Shown: positions 1 to 12,236 of the stretch, in pieces | How the letters are laid out: every line of letters starts with the position of its first letter | Numbering within the stretch: position 1 is the first letter of the stretch | Assembly (NCBI GenBank): GCA_038025085.1 | Contig: CM076146.1 | Location: 11,656,001-11,720,000 of the forward strand | Direction of reading: 5' to 3' | DNA: 64,000 bases | Source: Tetragonia tetragonoides | Lineage: Eukaryota; Streptophyta; Magnoliopsida; Caryophyllales; Aizoaceae | The notes under the pieces: model-generated | Told to the model about the DNA's origin: nothing | Seen by the model: only the letters and a program-made list of their open reading frames with translations | Databases searched by the model: none | Program-made: the position numbers and the translations under genes

Positions 1-110
1 TCATGATAAAAGTAAGATTTTCATGATTATATTTTAATTCTAATTGTTTGGTTTTACTTAATTACCTTATTTTATGTAATTTCTAGTTATTATATTATTA
101 GCTAGGTGAC

Positions 111-377
111 ACCAATAAGGGTGGTGGTCTAGTGGTTTTAAGTTTACTCCCAAGTGCTTTGGTAAGGTAAGGTCATGGTTCGAATCCCCATTGCCCCCAT
201 AACTTGTGTCTATTGGCTTCTAGTAATTATACTAGCCCTTTGTTGTTGATACATTGACGATTGCTCAGTTAGTTTGATATGTTCACTGTTAAACACGAGA
301 ATCCGAATAAGACGTAGCGGGGGGAGTCTCGGTCGCCATTCAATTTGCACCATTTTTTTGATGAGCAGAAAAAAAAA
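111..377 (+). mobile_element. tRNA-derived SINE
   Basis: A perfect RNA polymerase III A box (TGGTCTAGTGG, 125-135) is followed 41 bases later by a perfect B box (GGTTCGAATCC, 177-187), as in the head of a tRNA-derived SINE. The body ends in an A-rich tail (369-377). Flanks 98-110 (TTAGCTAGGTGAC) and 378-390 (GTGATTAGATGAC) are an imperfect target duplication. The paralogous positions in units 2 (about 10395-10415) and 3 (about 12355-12370) have no insertion, which gives natural empty sites. It does not fold as a usable tRNA gene because it lacks a proper acceptor stem. Confidence 0.75.
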
Positions 378-701
378 GTGATTAGATGACAATCTTAATC
401 AGAATAAGATATTAATGGAATTAGAAATTACTAAAGGATTATATCGATTGGATTCTGATTTTCATTAATCGAATTTGGACTGGGTAATTTTGTCAAATCA
501 AGTCGAATTCGAATAAGGTTTTTATTAATTGTACGTTAAGCTCTTTGATAGCTCATCACATGAATGATTTTCTGTGTCTCATTCATCCCTAACCGACACG
601 CATCATATATATGCCATTCTCACACAAATTTTTGTGATTCAGTCATTAAAATCATTCATGCCCCACCATGAAGAAAATTACGACCCTAAACACATCAAAA
701 C

Positions 702-1500
702 TGTTGGGGAAAGCACACAAATACACAAGCGGAAGCAACAAAGACTTTTTCCCCGGTTGTGATGCAAAGATGAGCAATAACCAATTCAAGCAACCAAACA
801 ATATTGAACCAAAATGACAGCAGCAAATGGAACTAATAATCAGCCCAAAAAACAGTAAATAAACAAGGAGACGCAAGGATTTATGTGGAAACCCCGATGT
901 GGGGAAAAAACCACGGGACCGTTAACAAACGGTGCCAAAACCTCCACTAATCAACAAATTAACAAGTGGGTACAACAATAGTTCTTTCCTAGATCAACTA
1001 GAGGTATTCACAATCATCAAGGATCAACCTTGGCACAACAAGTCTCCCAAATCATCACCCAAAAGAGTGGAAATACAATTTCGTATAAAATAAGAGCTGA
1101 ATTTAGAAAACTGACTTAGAGAGCTCCAAATGAAATTCTGACCGTTGGATTTGAAGAGGGGGATGTCAGGAACAACGTGCTAAAATCTCGCAACGATCGG
1201 AGTTCGTTTGGTCGTCGATCGGGGCGGATTTCTGGGCTGCCAGCACCAAAGTTCGTGGGTGGCTCCTCTTCTCTCTCTCCTCTTCTCTTCTAGACTTTTC
1301 TCCTGATTTTTTTTTTAGTGTCTAGGCTTTCTCTCTCTTGCACTCAGCTCTTCTAACCTTTTGGCTTATAAGGGAAGCCACTTGTGAGTGAATATATGAA
1401 ATTGCCCTTCACTTAAACATCATATGGATAACCCATATGGTAAGCAAATATAACCCAAATTAATTGGGCTCTTCCTCCATGTAGGAGGGATACTCCAACA
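702..1500 (-). repeat. Copia 3' LTR (left)
   Basis: This 799-bp LTR is read on the minus strand, starting TGTTGGAGTATCC and ending TTTCCCCAACA. The adjoining polypurine tract on the minus strand, GTGAGGGGGAGATT, corresponds to 1501-1514. It carries 14 bp (near 1264-1280, CTCTCTCCTCTTCT-like) that the right LTR lacks. Confidence 0.95.
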
Positions 1501-1516
1501 AATCTCCCCCTCACTC

Positions 1517-4500
1517 CTACATGGGGGGCTCGACCAAGCCCGCAATCTTTCTACAAACAAGAAGTTTCTCCTTAGACAAGGCCTTCGTCAACATGTCCGA
1601 TCCGTTGAGATCGGTGTGAATCTTCACAAGCTCAAATGACTTGTCTTCTACCGCTTCTCGAATCCAATGATACCTCCTCCGTATGTGTTTGGTTCGGGAA
1701 TGGTAGGCTGCATTCTTGGCAAGGTGGATGGCACTTTGACTATCACAATAAAGAGGGTACTTGTCTTGTTTCAAACCCAACTCCTCTAGAAAATCTCTCA
1801 TCCAAATAAACTCCTTGCCAGCTTCAACCGCTGCCATATACTCAGATTCTGTGGTAGACAGAGCAACACACTTTTGCAATTTTGATTGTCATGAAACAGC
1901 TCCCCCTGCAATTGTTATCAAGTATCCGGAGGTAGACTTACTAGCATCAATATCACCCGACAAATCAGCATCTGTGTAGCCATCTAACACAAGTTGTCCG
2001 GGACCAAAGCATAAACACACTCTAGAAGTACCTCTGAGATACCGCATGATCCACTTTACTGCTGCCCAATGCTCCTTACCAGGATTAGACATGAACCTGC
2101 TAACAACCCCAATGGCATGTGCAATGTCTGGCCTAGTGCATACCATGGCATACATCAAACTCCCCACGGCGGATGCATAAGGCACCGTCATCATCTCTTT
2201 CTTGTCATTCTCACTTGTAGGACACTGGCTGGAGGTTAGCTTCAGGTGACCTGCAAGTGGCGAGCTCACGGGTTTAGCTTTGTCCATCTTGAACCTCTCT
2301 AGCAGCTTCTGGATGTAACTCTCTTGTGATAGCCATATCTTCTTGTTCTTCCTATCACGAGAGATACGCATGCCCAAAATTTGCTTTGCAGGGCCAAGGT
2401 CCTTCATTGCAAAGGACTTGCTCAAGGCACTCTTCAGGTTGGCAATCTTCTCCTTATCCTGTCCAACAATCAACATGTCATCCACATAAAGTAAGAGAAT
2501 GAGAAAATCACCTCCGGCGTAATGCTTCACAAACACACATGAATCTGCATGTGTCTTGTGGAAACTGTGGTCTTTCATGAAAGACTCAAACTTCTTGTAC
2601 CATTGTCGAGGTGCTTGTTTCAAGCCATATAAACTCTTTTTCAAACGGCATACAAGCTTCTCACTTCCCTTCTCTTGGAAACCTTCTGGTTGCTCCATGT
2701 AGATTTCCTCCTCTAAGTCACCATGGAGGAAAGCAGTCTTCACATCAAGTTGTTCCAACTCCAAATCCATGCTAGCAGCTAAGCCAAGAACAACTCTAAC
2801 AGAAGACATCTTCACAACTGGAGAGAAAATCTCTTCAAAGTCTATGCCTTTCTTTTGACCTGAGCCTTTCACCACCAAACGTGCCTTGTACCTAGGTGGT
2901 GAACCATCTTCTCCAGTTTTCAGTCTGTACACCCATTTGTTCTTGAGTGCTCTCTTGCCCTTAGGCAACTCCACTAAGTCATATGTGTGGTTCTCATGCA
3001 AGGATTTCATCTCATCTTGCATGGCATTATACCACTCCTTGCAGTGCTCATGTGACATAGCCTCCTCGTAGCTTTCAGGTTCTCCCCCGTCGGTCATCAA
3101 CACATACTCATCTGCTGGATATTTAGAGGTAGGCTGTCTCTCTCTGGTGGATCTCCTCAACTGTGGTTCTGGTTGTACATGGGGTTCTTCTTCATGTGTA
3201 TGATCTGGTGGTGGCTGAACATCATCACCATCATCACTGTTATGATCATCATTGCCATCTTCCTGTTGTTCTCCCCCTTGAACTCTAGGAGTTACTTGAG
3301 GAAATATTGGATCTGTGTTGGCGCTTTCACTAGGAGAAGGCTCTGGTTGTTTCTTCTTCTCACAATCTGCAAAGGTTTTGTCTTCAAAGAACACTACATC
3401 TCTGCTTCTAATCACTTTCCTGCTAACTGGATCCCACAATCTGTACCCAAACTCATCCTCTGAGTACCCTAGGAAGATGCATGGCTTTGTCTTGCTATCA
3501 AGGTTGGACCTCTCATCTCTGGGAATATGAACATATGCAAGGCACCCAAAGACTCTCAGGTGGCTGAATGATACCTCTTTACCAGTCCATACTCTCTGCG
3601 GAACATCTCCATTAAGAGGAACTGAAGGTGACCGGTTGATGAGGTACACTGCTGTAAACATTGCCTCGGCCCAAAAAATCCTAGGCAGCTTCGCATGAGA
3701 GAGCATACATCGAATTCTTTCTTCAATTATTCTGTTCATTCTCTCTGCAAGTCCATTCAGCTGAGGTGTCTTGGGAACTGTCTTCTCAAGCCTGATGCCC
3801 TGTACTTTGCAATACTCTTCAAATGGACCCCTGTACTCTCCACCATTGTCAGCTCTAACACACTTGAGCTTCCGGCCTGTTTCTCTCTCAACTCTGGCCT
3901 GGAACTGCTTGAAAAACTGTAGCACCTGGTCTTTGGTTTTCAACACAAAAGCCCACAGTTTTCTAGAATAATCATCAATAAAAGTAACAAAATAAAGTGC
4001 ACCGCTATGTGACTTAGTATCCATAGAACATACATCAGTGTGAACAAGATCTAATGCATGTTTTCTTCTAGATGGGGGACGAGTATGAAATGCTGCCCTA
4101 TGTTGTTTTCCAGCTAAACAATCAACACAGGGTTTCAAGGACATACCTTGAACATCAGGAAGGAGTTGCTTCTTAGCAAGCATTTGCATACCTCTTTCAC
4201 TCATGTGACCAAGTCTCTTGTGCCATAACTCGCTGGAGGAATCATCAACTGTGTGTACTTCTCCTTTGCACAACTTAGCTTGCATCACATACAAGGATCT
4301 CTGCTTGCTCCCACGAGCCACAATCAAACTTCCTTTGATAAGCTTGCACTTTCCACCACCAAAGTTGCTGGAGTAACCAGCATCATCGAGCAACCCAGGA
4401 GATATCAAATTCAGCCGAATGTCTGGAACATGTCGGACATCTCTCAACACCAAACTGCAACCTGTGGATGTCTCCAAACACACTGTACCCATGCCTACAA

Positions 4501-5516
4501 TCTTGGATGAGCCATCATTCCCCATCTTTACATAGCCAAAGTCACCGCTGGTGTAAGATGAGAAGTAATCTTGGTGCGAGGTTAGATGAAACGAAGCACC
4601 CATGTCAATCACCCAAGTACAATCATCACTAGCTAGATTTAGGCAATGGTCACCAATAAAAAATAATTCATCACTTGTTGCAATTGCAGTGGTGTTGTTA
4701 TCTTTCTCTTCTTGTTGTTGCCCGAATGTCTCACCCTTTTCTTTCCTTTCTCTGGACTTGTCTCTCTTCATTTTCCTGCAATGTTTTTGAATGTGGCCTG
4801 GCTTATCACAATAGTGGCAAATGATCTTACCCCTTAATTTTGATCTCCCCCTGGACTTGTCTCTATGCTGGGGATATCGAGTCTTACTTCTTCCCCTGCT
4901 TGATTCTTGTGTCACATTAGCCTCTGGTTGTGTGGAGGAACTCATTTCCTTCCTTCTAGTTTCTTCATTCAACAAACTAGCTTTGACAATTTCCATTGTC
5001 AGCGTGCCCTCTGGTGCGGAGTTGCTAAGTGATACAAATAGAGTGTCCCAACTTTCTGGCAATGAGCAAAGTAGTAAGCAATGCCTGCAGCTCATCATCT
5101 AAATTCATCTTCATTGCAGACAACTTGTTAATCAAACTTTGAAATTCATTCAAGTGAACTACTATGCTATCACCATCTTTATATTCCAATTTCACAAGTT
5201 TTCTAATCAATGACGCTTTACTCAAGGCATTCTTCCTTTCATACATGTTCTCAAGTTTCTTCCAAAGAGTATAAGCATTCGTGTCATTGGCAATATGTTG
5301 GAGGACACTCATATCAACAAATTGTCTAATTGTTCCAATGGCTTTACGGTTCAATATTTTCCACTCACTTTCAACAACACCAGTTGGTATGGTTGCATTT
5401 AAAATTGGTTCATACAAATCCTTCACATAAAGGATATCCTTCATTTTAGTTTTCCACACGGAGTAATTTCCAGAATTCAAACTAATCATTCCGTGCACAC
5501 CAGATTTTTCATCCAT
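1517..5516 (-). pseudogene. Copia Gag-Pol polyprotein (broken)
   Basis: This encodes the capsid/nucleocapsid, protease, integrase and reverse transcriptase-RNase H of the element. Reading from the ATG at 5516 one sees a Gag domain with WKTKMKDIL, a CCHC knuckle CHYCDKPGHIQKHC, and protease VIDMGAS. Integrase follows, with its HHCC finger and catalytic HTDV, DNGGEY and GLAERMNR motifs. RT has YVDD at 2477-2488, and RNase H comes last with STTESEYMA. Three lesions are visible. Gag and pol are out of frame at about 5065-5075, consistent with one extra base. The tryptophan codon at 1889-1891 is TGA. The protease triad reads DMG instead of DTG/DSG. The first frame can be extended upstream to a GTG at 5528, but the ATG at 5516 is the plausible start. 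Family assignment is certain; the copia sublineage is not resolved. Confidence 0.95.
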
Positions 5517-5555
5517 CTTTAACAACACAACAAATTCACAATGACTCTAACCAAA

Positions 5556-5567
5556 GCTCTGATACCA
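5556..5567 (-). other. Copia primer-binding site (initiator tRNA-Met)
   Basis: Read on the minus strand this is TGGTATCAGAGC, the usual copia PBS complementary to the 3' end of plant initiator tRNA-Met. It is separated from the 5' LTR end by three bases (TAG). Confidence 0.92.
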
Positions 5568-5570
5568 CTA

Positions 5571-6355
5571 TGTTGGGGAAAGCACACAAATACACAAGCG
5601 GAAGCAACAAAGACTTTTTCCCCGGTTGTGATGCAAAGATGAGCAATAACCAATTCAAGCAACCAAACAATATTGAACCAAAATGACAGCAGCAAATGGA
5701 ACTATAAATCAGCCCAAAAAACAGTAAATAAACAAGGAGACGCAAGGATTTACGTGGAAACCCCGATGTGGGGAAAAAACCACGGGACCGTTAACAAACG
5801 GTGCCAAAACCTCCACTAATCAACAAATTAACAAGTGGGTACAACAATAGTTCTTCCCTAGATCAACTAGAGGTATTCACAATCATCAAGGATCAACCTT
5901 GGCACAACAAGTCTCCCAAATCATCACCCAAAAGAGTGAAAATACAATTTCGTATAAAATAAGAGCTGAATTTAGAAAACTGACTTAGAGAGCTCCAAAT
6001 GAAATTCTGACCGTTGGATTTGAAGAGGGGGATGTCAGGAACAACGTGCTAAAATCTCGCGACGATCGGAGTTCGTTTGGTTGTCGATCGGGGCGGATTT
6101 CTGGGCTGCCAGCACCAAAATTCGTGGGTGGCTCCTCTTCTCTTCTAGACTTTTCTCCTGATTTTTTTTTTAGTGTCTAGGCTTTCTCTCTCTTGCACTC
6201 AGCCCTTCTAACCTTTTGGCTTATAAGGGAAGCCACTTGTGAGTGAATATACGAAATTGTCCTTCACTTAAACATTATATGGATAACCCATATGGTAAGC
6301 AAATATAACCCAAATTAATTGGGCTTTTCCTCCATGTAGGAGGGATACTCCAACA
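5571..6355 (-). repeat. Copia 5' LTR (right)
   Basis: This 785-bp LTR carries the element promoter, transcribing to the left. Its ends match the left LTR exactly (TGTTG...CAACA), and it lies directly against the target duplication at 6356-6360. Confidence 0.95.
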
Positions 6356-6491
6356 AAAACCTACCATAGTTTAATCTCAAGTTAATGTTATGATCCCAAT
6401 CAAGCACTTGTCAAAAGCAATTGACTTTTATTCTTAGTCAAACAAGATTCATTATTGAGGACCCTTTTCGTTTTTTTGGTAAACTCAAGTT

Positions 6492-7537
6492 TTTTTTGAT
6501 AATTAAGGAGCACTTTTATTAATGAGACTGAACATACAGAAATCTCATACAAGAGCTCCAAATAGACTACTCCCAAACATCAAACTCTTACATTCCCCCA
6601 CCATTTAGGATAGGTTGAGAAGGCAAAAGAAATCCTTTACAAGGGAGGGGCCAGAAGGAAAAGCAATCAGAGTTAAGTAAACAAAAGCAGAACACCCAAA
6701 AAGAATAAATCACAACCAAGCCAAAAACGCATCCCTTCTACCCAAGCCCTGCTTTGCCAAGCTATCAGCTACCATGTTGGAACTCCTTGGTCTGTAGATT
6801 ATCTTGATTCGCGGCCACCATTCTAAGATTGCCCGTATGAAGTTCAACGCAAAAACGCACTCCCAGCGGTCCCCCATGTTTAGCATTACTCCGTGTTACA
6901 GCATTCAAGGAGTCCGATTCGATAATAATATCAAAATTCAGCCGCCATGTTTTACTCATAGTGAGCTCCAAGGCCCTGTAAATGGCCAGGACTTCAGCTT
7001 GGTTGATTTCCTCGACATTCACCTGACTAGAGAACACACATCTGAAATTTTTTTCCCGCCTCCCTTAGAACACCTCCAATGGCACAGCGCTTCTCACAAC
7101 ACGATGCATCGACATTCCACTTCACGACTCCTCTCGGAGGTGCAGCCCACTCCTCTTAATTTTTTTTTTTTGAGCTGGTTGTGAAAGTTTGAGACACGAT
7201 GGATTGCGCAGGACCTCCTGAGACGAATATGGGAAAGTCTCATCCCACCCTTTTACCCACCAACCCAGCCGTAGTAAACACAACTCAAACACCTCATATT
7301 CATCACACTTCTTATCGCTGAATATTCGTGAGTTACGCTCCTTCCACACAGACCAAACCACTACAAAGAGAAACGTTATCCATACCTTTCGAAAATGGTC
7401 ACCTTGAACTATCAGACACCATTGATCAAAGAGCTGCAATACATCACGAGGCGAACACCAGCTAATACCCCAAATCTGCAGCCACCTTGACCATAATTTC
7501 CAAGAGAACTTATAATGAATCAACAAGTGATGGATTA
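6492..7537 (-). mobile_element. 5'-truncated L1-type LINE with RNase H domain
   Basis: The insert is flanked by a 13-bp target duplication GTAAACTCAAGTT (6479-6491 and 7538-7550). The uninterrupted site exists in unit 2 (about 10877-10890). A short T run at the left end is the poly(A) tail of a minus-strand element. Minus-strand reading frames at about 7535-7160 resemble the reverse-transcriptase zinc-binding region of plant LINEs (FSWKLWSRWLQIWGISW, VVWSVWKERNSRIF). That at 7037-6765 is a plant LINE RNase H (EINQAEVLAIYRALEL, IIESDSLNAV). The endonuclease and RT core are missing because of 5' truncation. Frames are broken between the two domains, next to an internal T run at 7159-7170. Confidence 0.9.
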
Positions 7538-7993
7538 GTAAACTCAAGTTACGTTATAGTCTAGGGGGATAACTAAACATCCTCATGAGTTAAGCAAGTT
7601 CAAATGAAAGAGTAAAGGTAGTAGGGAAAGTGAAGCTCTAGTTCACAACTTTTGCCAATAGCATCCGCTCTAGGAACGCTACTTGACTAATCTCCCGCAG
7701 GACGTATTGTATTTCCTAATCTCACATAAGGTACTTGAGTATCCACAATCCTCTAAGGGCCAAGGTTGCACAACTACACATATATGGTATTCTATCGATT
7801 TAAATTGAGATGATCATTTTTAATAAGAAAAATAGCATTGGTTTTATCTCTAATGATCATCCATTTAAATTATTGGTTACGTTGGTTACAACACACTTAT
7901 AAATCTTTACTAATTAATATTCTCTTTATTGTTTTAAATCTTTTTTTTTTCTCTTGATCATGGAGAAGTTGCGTGTATTCCTTTGATTATATT

Positions 7994-8026
7994 ATTGCCA
8001 GTGTAATAACAAACATTTTGCTGATA
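7994..8026 (-). pseudogene. GDSL esterase signal-peptide relic (unit 1)
   Basis: This matches the complement of codons about 5-16 of the GDSL gene at 17860-17895: the shared string is ATTGCCAGTGTAA followed by CATTTTGCTGAT. Nothing else of the gene is present here. It is therefore a fossil left when this duplicated copy lost the gene body. Confidence 0.6.
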
Positions 8027-8602
8027 ATTGGGAATTCTTGATCGGTATTTTCTTTAATACATTTTTAGTATTTATTTATTTTATTATTCGTCCTATAAAA
8101 ATTGTGATGAATCTATGAAATAGGGTTTAGCTAAAATGGAGAAAAGTAGAACAAACTAAAGAAAAATGGAAAAGACTAGTTAGAGAAAACATGAACAAAA
8201 TAGAGAAAGTACTATATAGGAACATACTAGAGAAGATCGGAAAAAAGAAAATTGGAACAAAATGGAGAAAAGTATAATAAATATGTGAAAACTACAGGTA
8301 AGAGGAACAAAATGTAGATTATACTTGATTACAAGTAGAATTTTTAATTAGAAATTAGAACAAATTGGATTTCAATCCCAAAAACCAACCCACATCTTCT
8401 ACTCTATCTCATTCTAGGTACCCCTCTCGATCCAACCTACATCATGGTCGTGTGTGATTTTTTGATGTATTTCAAATTAATAATAAGTTAAATTTGTAAA
8501 TTAATGTGTCAAATGTATAATGTAAGAACAAGAGATGATATATAATGTGGGCCAGAAAATCCTTAAACTTAAAAAACATGCCCCAAAGCTGTGGTTGGAA
8601 TA

Positions 8603-8640
8603 ATGAGATAAGAGATAAGAGATAAGAGATAAGAGATAAC
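8603..8640 (+). repeat. (GAGATAA)n microsatellite
   Basis: About five perfect 7-bp copies of GAGATAA in a row. No coding role is seen. Confidence 0.85.
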
Positions 8641-8721
8641 ACTGGCACCCTGATTTCACCCTCACTACATTTATATTGAAAAAACATGTAATTTTCATTG
8701 ATTAAATTAGATTACCTATTA

Positions 8722-9750
8722 CGGAATTGCTTAACGTAATTCTCATTTTACTTAACGCAAATCTTTTTTTCCCAATACTCTCCAAAATACCCTTTGCATT
8801 TTGTAAAGCACATTCCTTCTTCTTTTTTTTTTCCCCTCTCAATGCTCCCTATTATCATCCACTCAAATCATCGTAAAGAAACGTAAACTACAATAATATG
8901 GATGATTCCTTTGGTGGAAACAACAATTTGGACAAAATTAAAGATGATATTCAGAAAAACATAAGAATTAGAATTAAAAATTTTAAATAATTAATTAGGG
9001 TTCATGGGTGGTGGCTGGGCTGGTGGTTGGGGGGCATTGGCTGGTCCCATAGTGGTTGGAGGTGCAGTGGCCGGGGTCTGATATGGGCGATTATATTTGA
9101 GCGAGCGGTGTGGTTGACAAGCGAGTCAGGAGGAGAAATCACCGGACAACTGTGAGTCAAATCGCCGCGGTGAGCGAGCGGTGTCATCGGTGGGGTCAGG
9201 ATGGTGGTAACTGATCGACAAGGGAGGGCCGAAGGGGGTTAACGTCTTGACGATGGACCGATGGTGTATTGGTGACTGGGTATTTGGTTTCAGTTGTTTT
9301 TGTTCTTTTTTCTTTTTCTGATCGAAGAAATTATTTTAGACGCGTACTGTTATTGTTGTTGGTGCCTGGTGTTATTGGTGTTGGTGCCTGGTGTTAGTGC
9401 CTGGTGGTGGTGAATTGATAATGATGATGATGATCGATGATGATGATTGATGATCGATGATGATGATGATCGATGATGTACAAACCACACCCAGAAAAAC
9501 ACGAAATAAAAAGAGAAGGTGAAGATGTTGAATTAACTAAAGGCTAAGGGAATTGATTGAATTTAAAAAAGTTAAACAATAATTAACAGAATAGATGAAC
9601 AAGTTGAACTGAATGTTTGTACTCATTTATTCACGCAATTGATAGAGAGAAATGTGGGAGAGAGTGAAAAAGGATAAAAAAATTAGTCAAGGGCATTTTA
9701 GAAAAAAAGATTTACGTTAAGTAATTTCTAATTTACGTTTAGCAATCCCC
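8722..9750. mobile_element. Non-autonomous DNA transposon with about 70-bp terminal inverted repeats
   Basis: The left end (GGAATTGCTTAACGTAATTC...CTTAACGCAAATCTTTTTTTC) and the reverse complement of the right end (GGGATTGCTAAACGTAAATT...CTTAACGTAAATCTTTTTTTC) pair over about 60-70 bp. The interior (about 890 bp) has no transposase. It holds a G-rich stretch (9001-9250) and a GATGAT microsatellite (9419-9476). Unit 2 lacks the element at the equivalent position (about 11680). Long TIRs suggest a Mutator-like element, but I could not define a clean 9-bp target duplication, so the superfamily is uncertain. Confidence 0.7.
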
Positions 9751-10269
9751 TGTTGTTATTATTATGTTATTTTGAATACTTATTTTAGTACCGGATCTGT
9801 ACCCTATTCGGTAGCAAAATATTTGCAACAAAACTACCCCGTTTTATTGTCATCACAACATAGCACAATTTTCTTGTCCGACAATAAGTAGACAGGGCAA
9901 AAGAGTTCATAGCGTGTGGCCGGGATTAATAAGGCTTCATAGCATTTCATCCTTTTGCCACAAGGCTTCATCTTTCACAAAAACACTCTTTATTGGTTCC
10001 TTTTAACAAAAATGTAATTAATTTTTTTATTATTATATATTTTCAGTTGTATTCCGGTAGTAAATGATTGGCCCTAAGGCCAGAAGCTAGTGCAGATGGT
10101 AATAGATTGGATTTTGGTTGGATTTTTCAGGATTCGAATCTGATCCATCACTAATCGGATTCGATCTTAAATAATTGGGTTTGGAGTTGGACGTTTTTTT
10201 GTCGGATTTGAATCAGACTTTTCCAGGTAATTAAATTGTATTCGAATTAAATTGCATCTTAATGTAATC

Positions 10270-12236
10270 CTTATTTACGAGTAAGGTCATTCATCATGAT
10301 ATAAAAGTAAGATTTTAATGATTATTTTAGTTGTATTTGTTTGGTTTTTTCTAATGTGAACTTAATTACCTTATTTTATGTAATTTCTAATTATTAAGTG
10401 ATTAAGTGACAATCTTAATCAGACTGAGATTTTAATTGAATCAGATATTTTTCCCATTTCAAATGGATTCTGATTTTCATTTATCGAATTTAGACCAGGT
10501 AATTTTGTCGAATCCAACCGAACCGAGTCGAATTCGAATCGAGTTTTTACTAAATTATCATCCCTTAATGTTAGGCTCTTTGACAGCTAATCACGTGAAT
10601 GATGTCTGACGATTTTCTTTGTCTCATTCAGCCCTAACCAACCCGAATCTGTCCCATCATATATATAAAATTTCCACACGACTTTTTGTGATTCAGTGAT
10701 TAAGATCATTCATGCCCCAACATGAAAAAAATTACAAACCTAAACACATCAGAACCCACAATGGTTTAATTTTAAGTTAAAGTTTTGATCCCAATCAAAT
10801 ACATGTCAAAAGCAACTACCTTCTATTCTAAGTCAAACAAGATTCATTATTGAGGACCCTTTTCGTTCTTTTTTAGTAAACTCAAGTTACGTTATAGTCT
10901 AGGGGGTTAACTGAACATCCTCATGAGTTAAGCAAGTTCAAACAAAAGAGCAAAGGTGGTAGGGAACGTGAAGCTCTAGTTCACAACTTTTGCCAATAAC
11001 GTCTGCTCTAAAAACGCTACTTGACTAATCTCCCGCGGGACGTATTGTATCTCCTAATCTCACGCAAGGCACTTGGGTAGTTGGGTATCCACAATCCTCT
11101 GAGGGCCAGCGATGCAAAACTGTACATATAAGGTATTCTATCGATTTAAACTGAGATTACCCTTTTTAATAATAAGAAATATAGAATTCTTTGTATCTCT
11201 AACCATTAGCTTAAACTATTGGTTACATTGGTTACAACACACTTATAAATCTACTAACTAATATTCTCTTTATTGTTTTTAATCATATTTTATGCTTCTC
11301 TTGATCATGGAGGAATTGTGTATATTCCTTTGATTATATTATTGCCAGTGTAATAACCAGCATTTTGCTGATGGTTTTTGGAGCTCAAAGGAGGATGTTG
11401 TTTGTTTAACTTTGGCTACAAGCTAATTGTTAATTGGCTTGTGAATGGTGACAGTGGTGGGTTTGGATTTTTGGTTGGTAGCTTGTCTTTTGGGTCATTG
11501 AGTGACACTCTTCACTCCTCAGTCTCACTCCTCACTCCTCCGGTCCTCCCTCCTTCGTTTTTACTATGATTTCCTGAGTTACGCTGTCCCTGATTCCATC
11601 CCTATTAAATATATTGAAAAATATTTTGCACCAAAAAGAAAATATTGAAAAACATGTTATTTTTATGTACTAAGTTAGTATTAGTATATTATTATACTTA
11701 TGGGTATTCCATAATTTAGAGATGTAATATCTCGTATCCATATCTATACCCATTTTCGTTACTCATTTAGTCATTTTAGTACCCGAGTTCGTATCCTAGT
11801 TGGTAGCAAAAAATTTGCAACAAAGCTGGCCCATTGAATTTTCATCACAACATAGTGTTCATGGCATGTGGGATTAATACCATATCCTTATGCCACAAGG
11901 CCCACATTGCCAAAACTTCTTGTTCGTTGTTTTTGTTAAAAGAACAAAATCAATATTCTTATATCAGATGTATACAGTATCGGAAGCCATAAGAAAACGA
12001 CTTGCAGTTGCACTAGCGCGAGCTAGCTCCTATAGACGACGCTAGTGGGAATGGTGATAGATTGGAATTTGGACTTGATTTGAATTTCATAGGATTCGAA
12101 TCGGGTTCATCGCTAATAAGATTCGGCTTTAAATAATCGATTTTGGTCCTGGACTTTCTTTAGTCTTCATTTGTGTCAGATCATTTCCATTTAATCAGGT
12201 TGGATTCAGAATAAAGTGCATCCGTTGTAATTTTTA
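10270..12236. repeat. Tandem segmental duplication, unit 2
   Basis: This is the cleanest copy of the repeat, about 1.97 kb and without obvious insertions. It starts near GTAAGGTCATTCATCATGAT and repeats the blocks described for unit 1. An equivalent GGTGATAGATTGGAATTTGG block leads into unit 3. It supplies empty sites for the four insertions in unit 1. The open frame at 11378-11569 has no recognisable family and is probably chance. Confidence 0.7.
11341..11374 (-). pseudogene. GDSL esterase signal-peptide relic (unit 2)
   Basis: The complement reads ISKMLVITLAI, matching ISKMLVTLAI of the intact gene with one inserted codon. It is the only gene remnant in this unit and links the duplication to the GDSL locus. 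Confidence 0.65.

Larger units (their letters stand above)
702..6355 (-). mobile_element. Ty1/copia LTR retrotransposon, near full-length
   Basis: Two near-identical LTRs (702-1500 and 5571-6355) with TGTTG...CAACA ends bracket a gag-pol region read on the minus strand. The 5-bp target duplication AAAAC is at 697-701 and 6356-6360. Paralogous unit 3 reads CACATCAAAACCCACC uninterrupted at about 12670, so the insertion site is certain. The domain order protease-integrase-RT-RNase H is copia type. By eye the LTRs differ at about 13 positions plus one 14-bp indel (about 1.7%), so this is a young insertion by comparison with the gypsy elements in the window. It is inactivated by a frameshift and a nonsense codon. 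Confidence 0.97.
1..10269. repeat. Tandem segmental duplication, unit 1
   Basis: Non-transposon stretches of this interval realign with 10270-12236 and partly with 12237-12840. Examples are the start (ATGATAAAAGTAAGATTTT), the block around 600-700 ending CACATCAAAAC, the block at 7538-7800, the GDSL relic at 7994 and the promoter-like block at 9780-9960. Removing the four inserted elements leaves about 2.2 kb, close to the 1.97 kb of unit 2. The alignment is by eye and the identity looks moderate, so the duplication is old. Apart from the insertions and the GDSL relic I see no gene in it. 8130-8330 is a purine-rich degenerate repeat (GGAGAAAAGTA-like). Confidence 0.7.

Noticed and set aside
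111..203. A tRNA gene, from perfect A and B boxes
   Set aside because: No acceptor stem or anticodon arm can be folded. Flanking target duplication, A-rich tail and empty paralogous sites show it is a SINE.
9419..9476. GATGATGATCGATGATG repeats as a CRISPR-like or regulatory array
   Set aside because: Simple trinucleotide microsatellite inside a DNA transposon, with no spacers.
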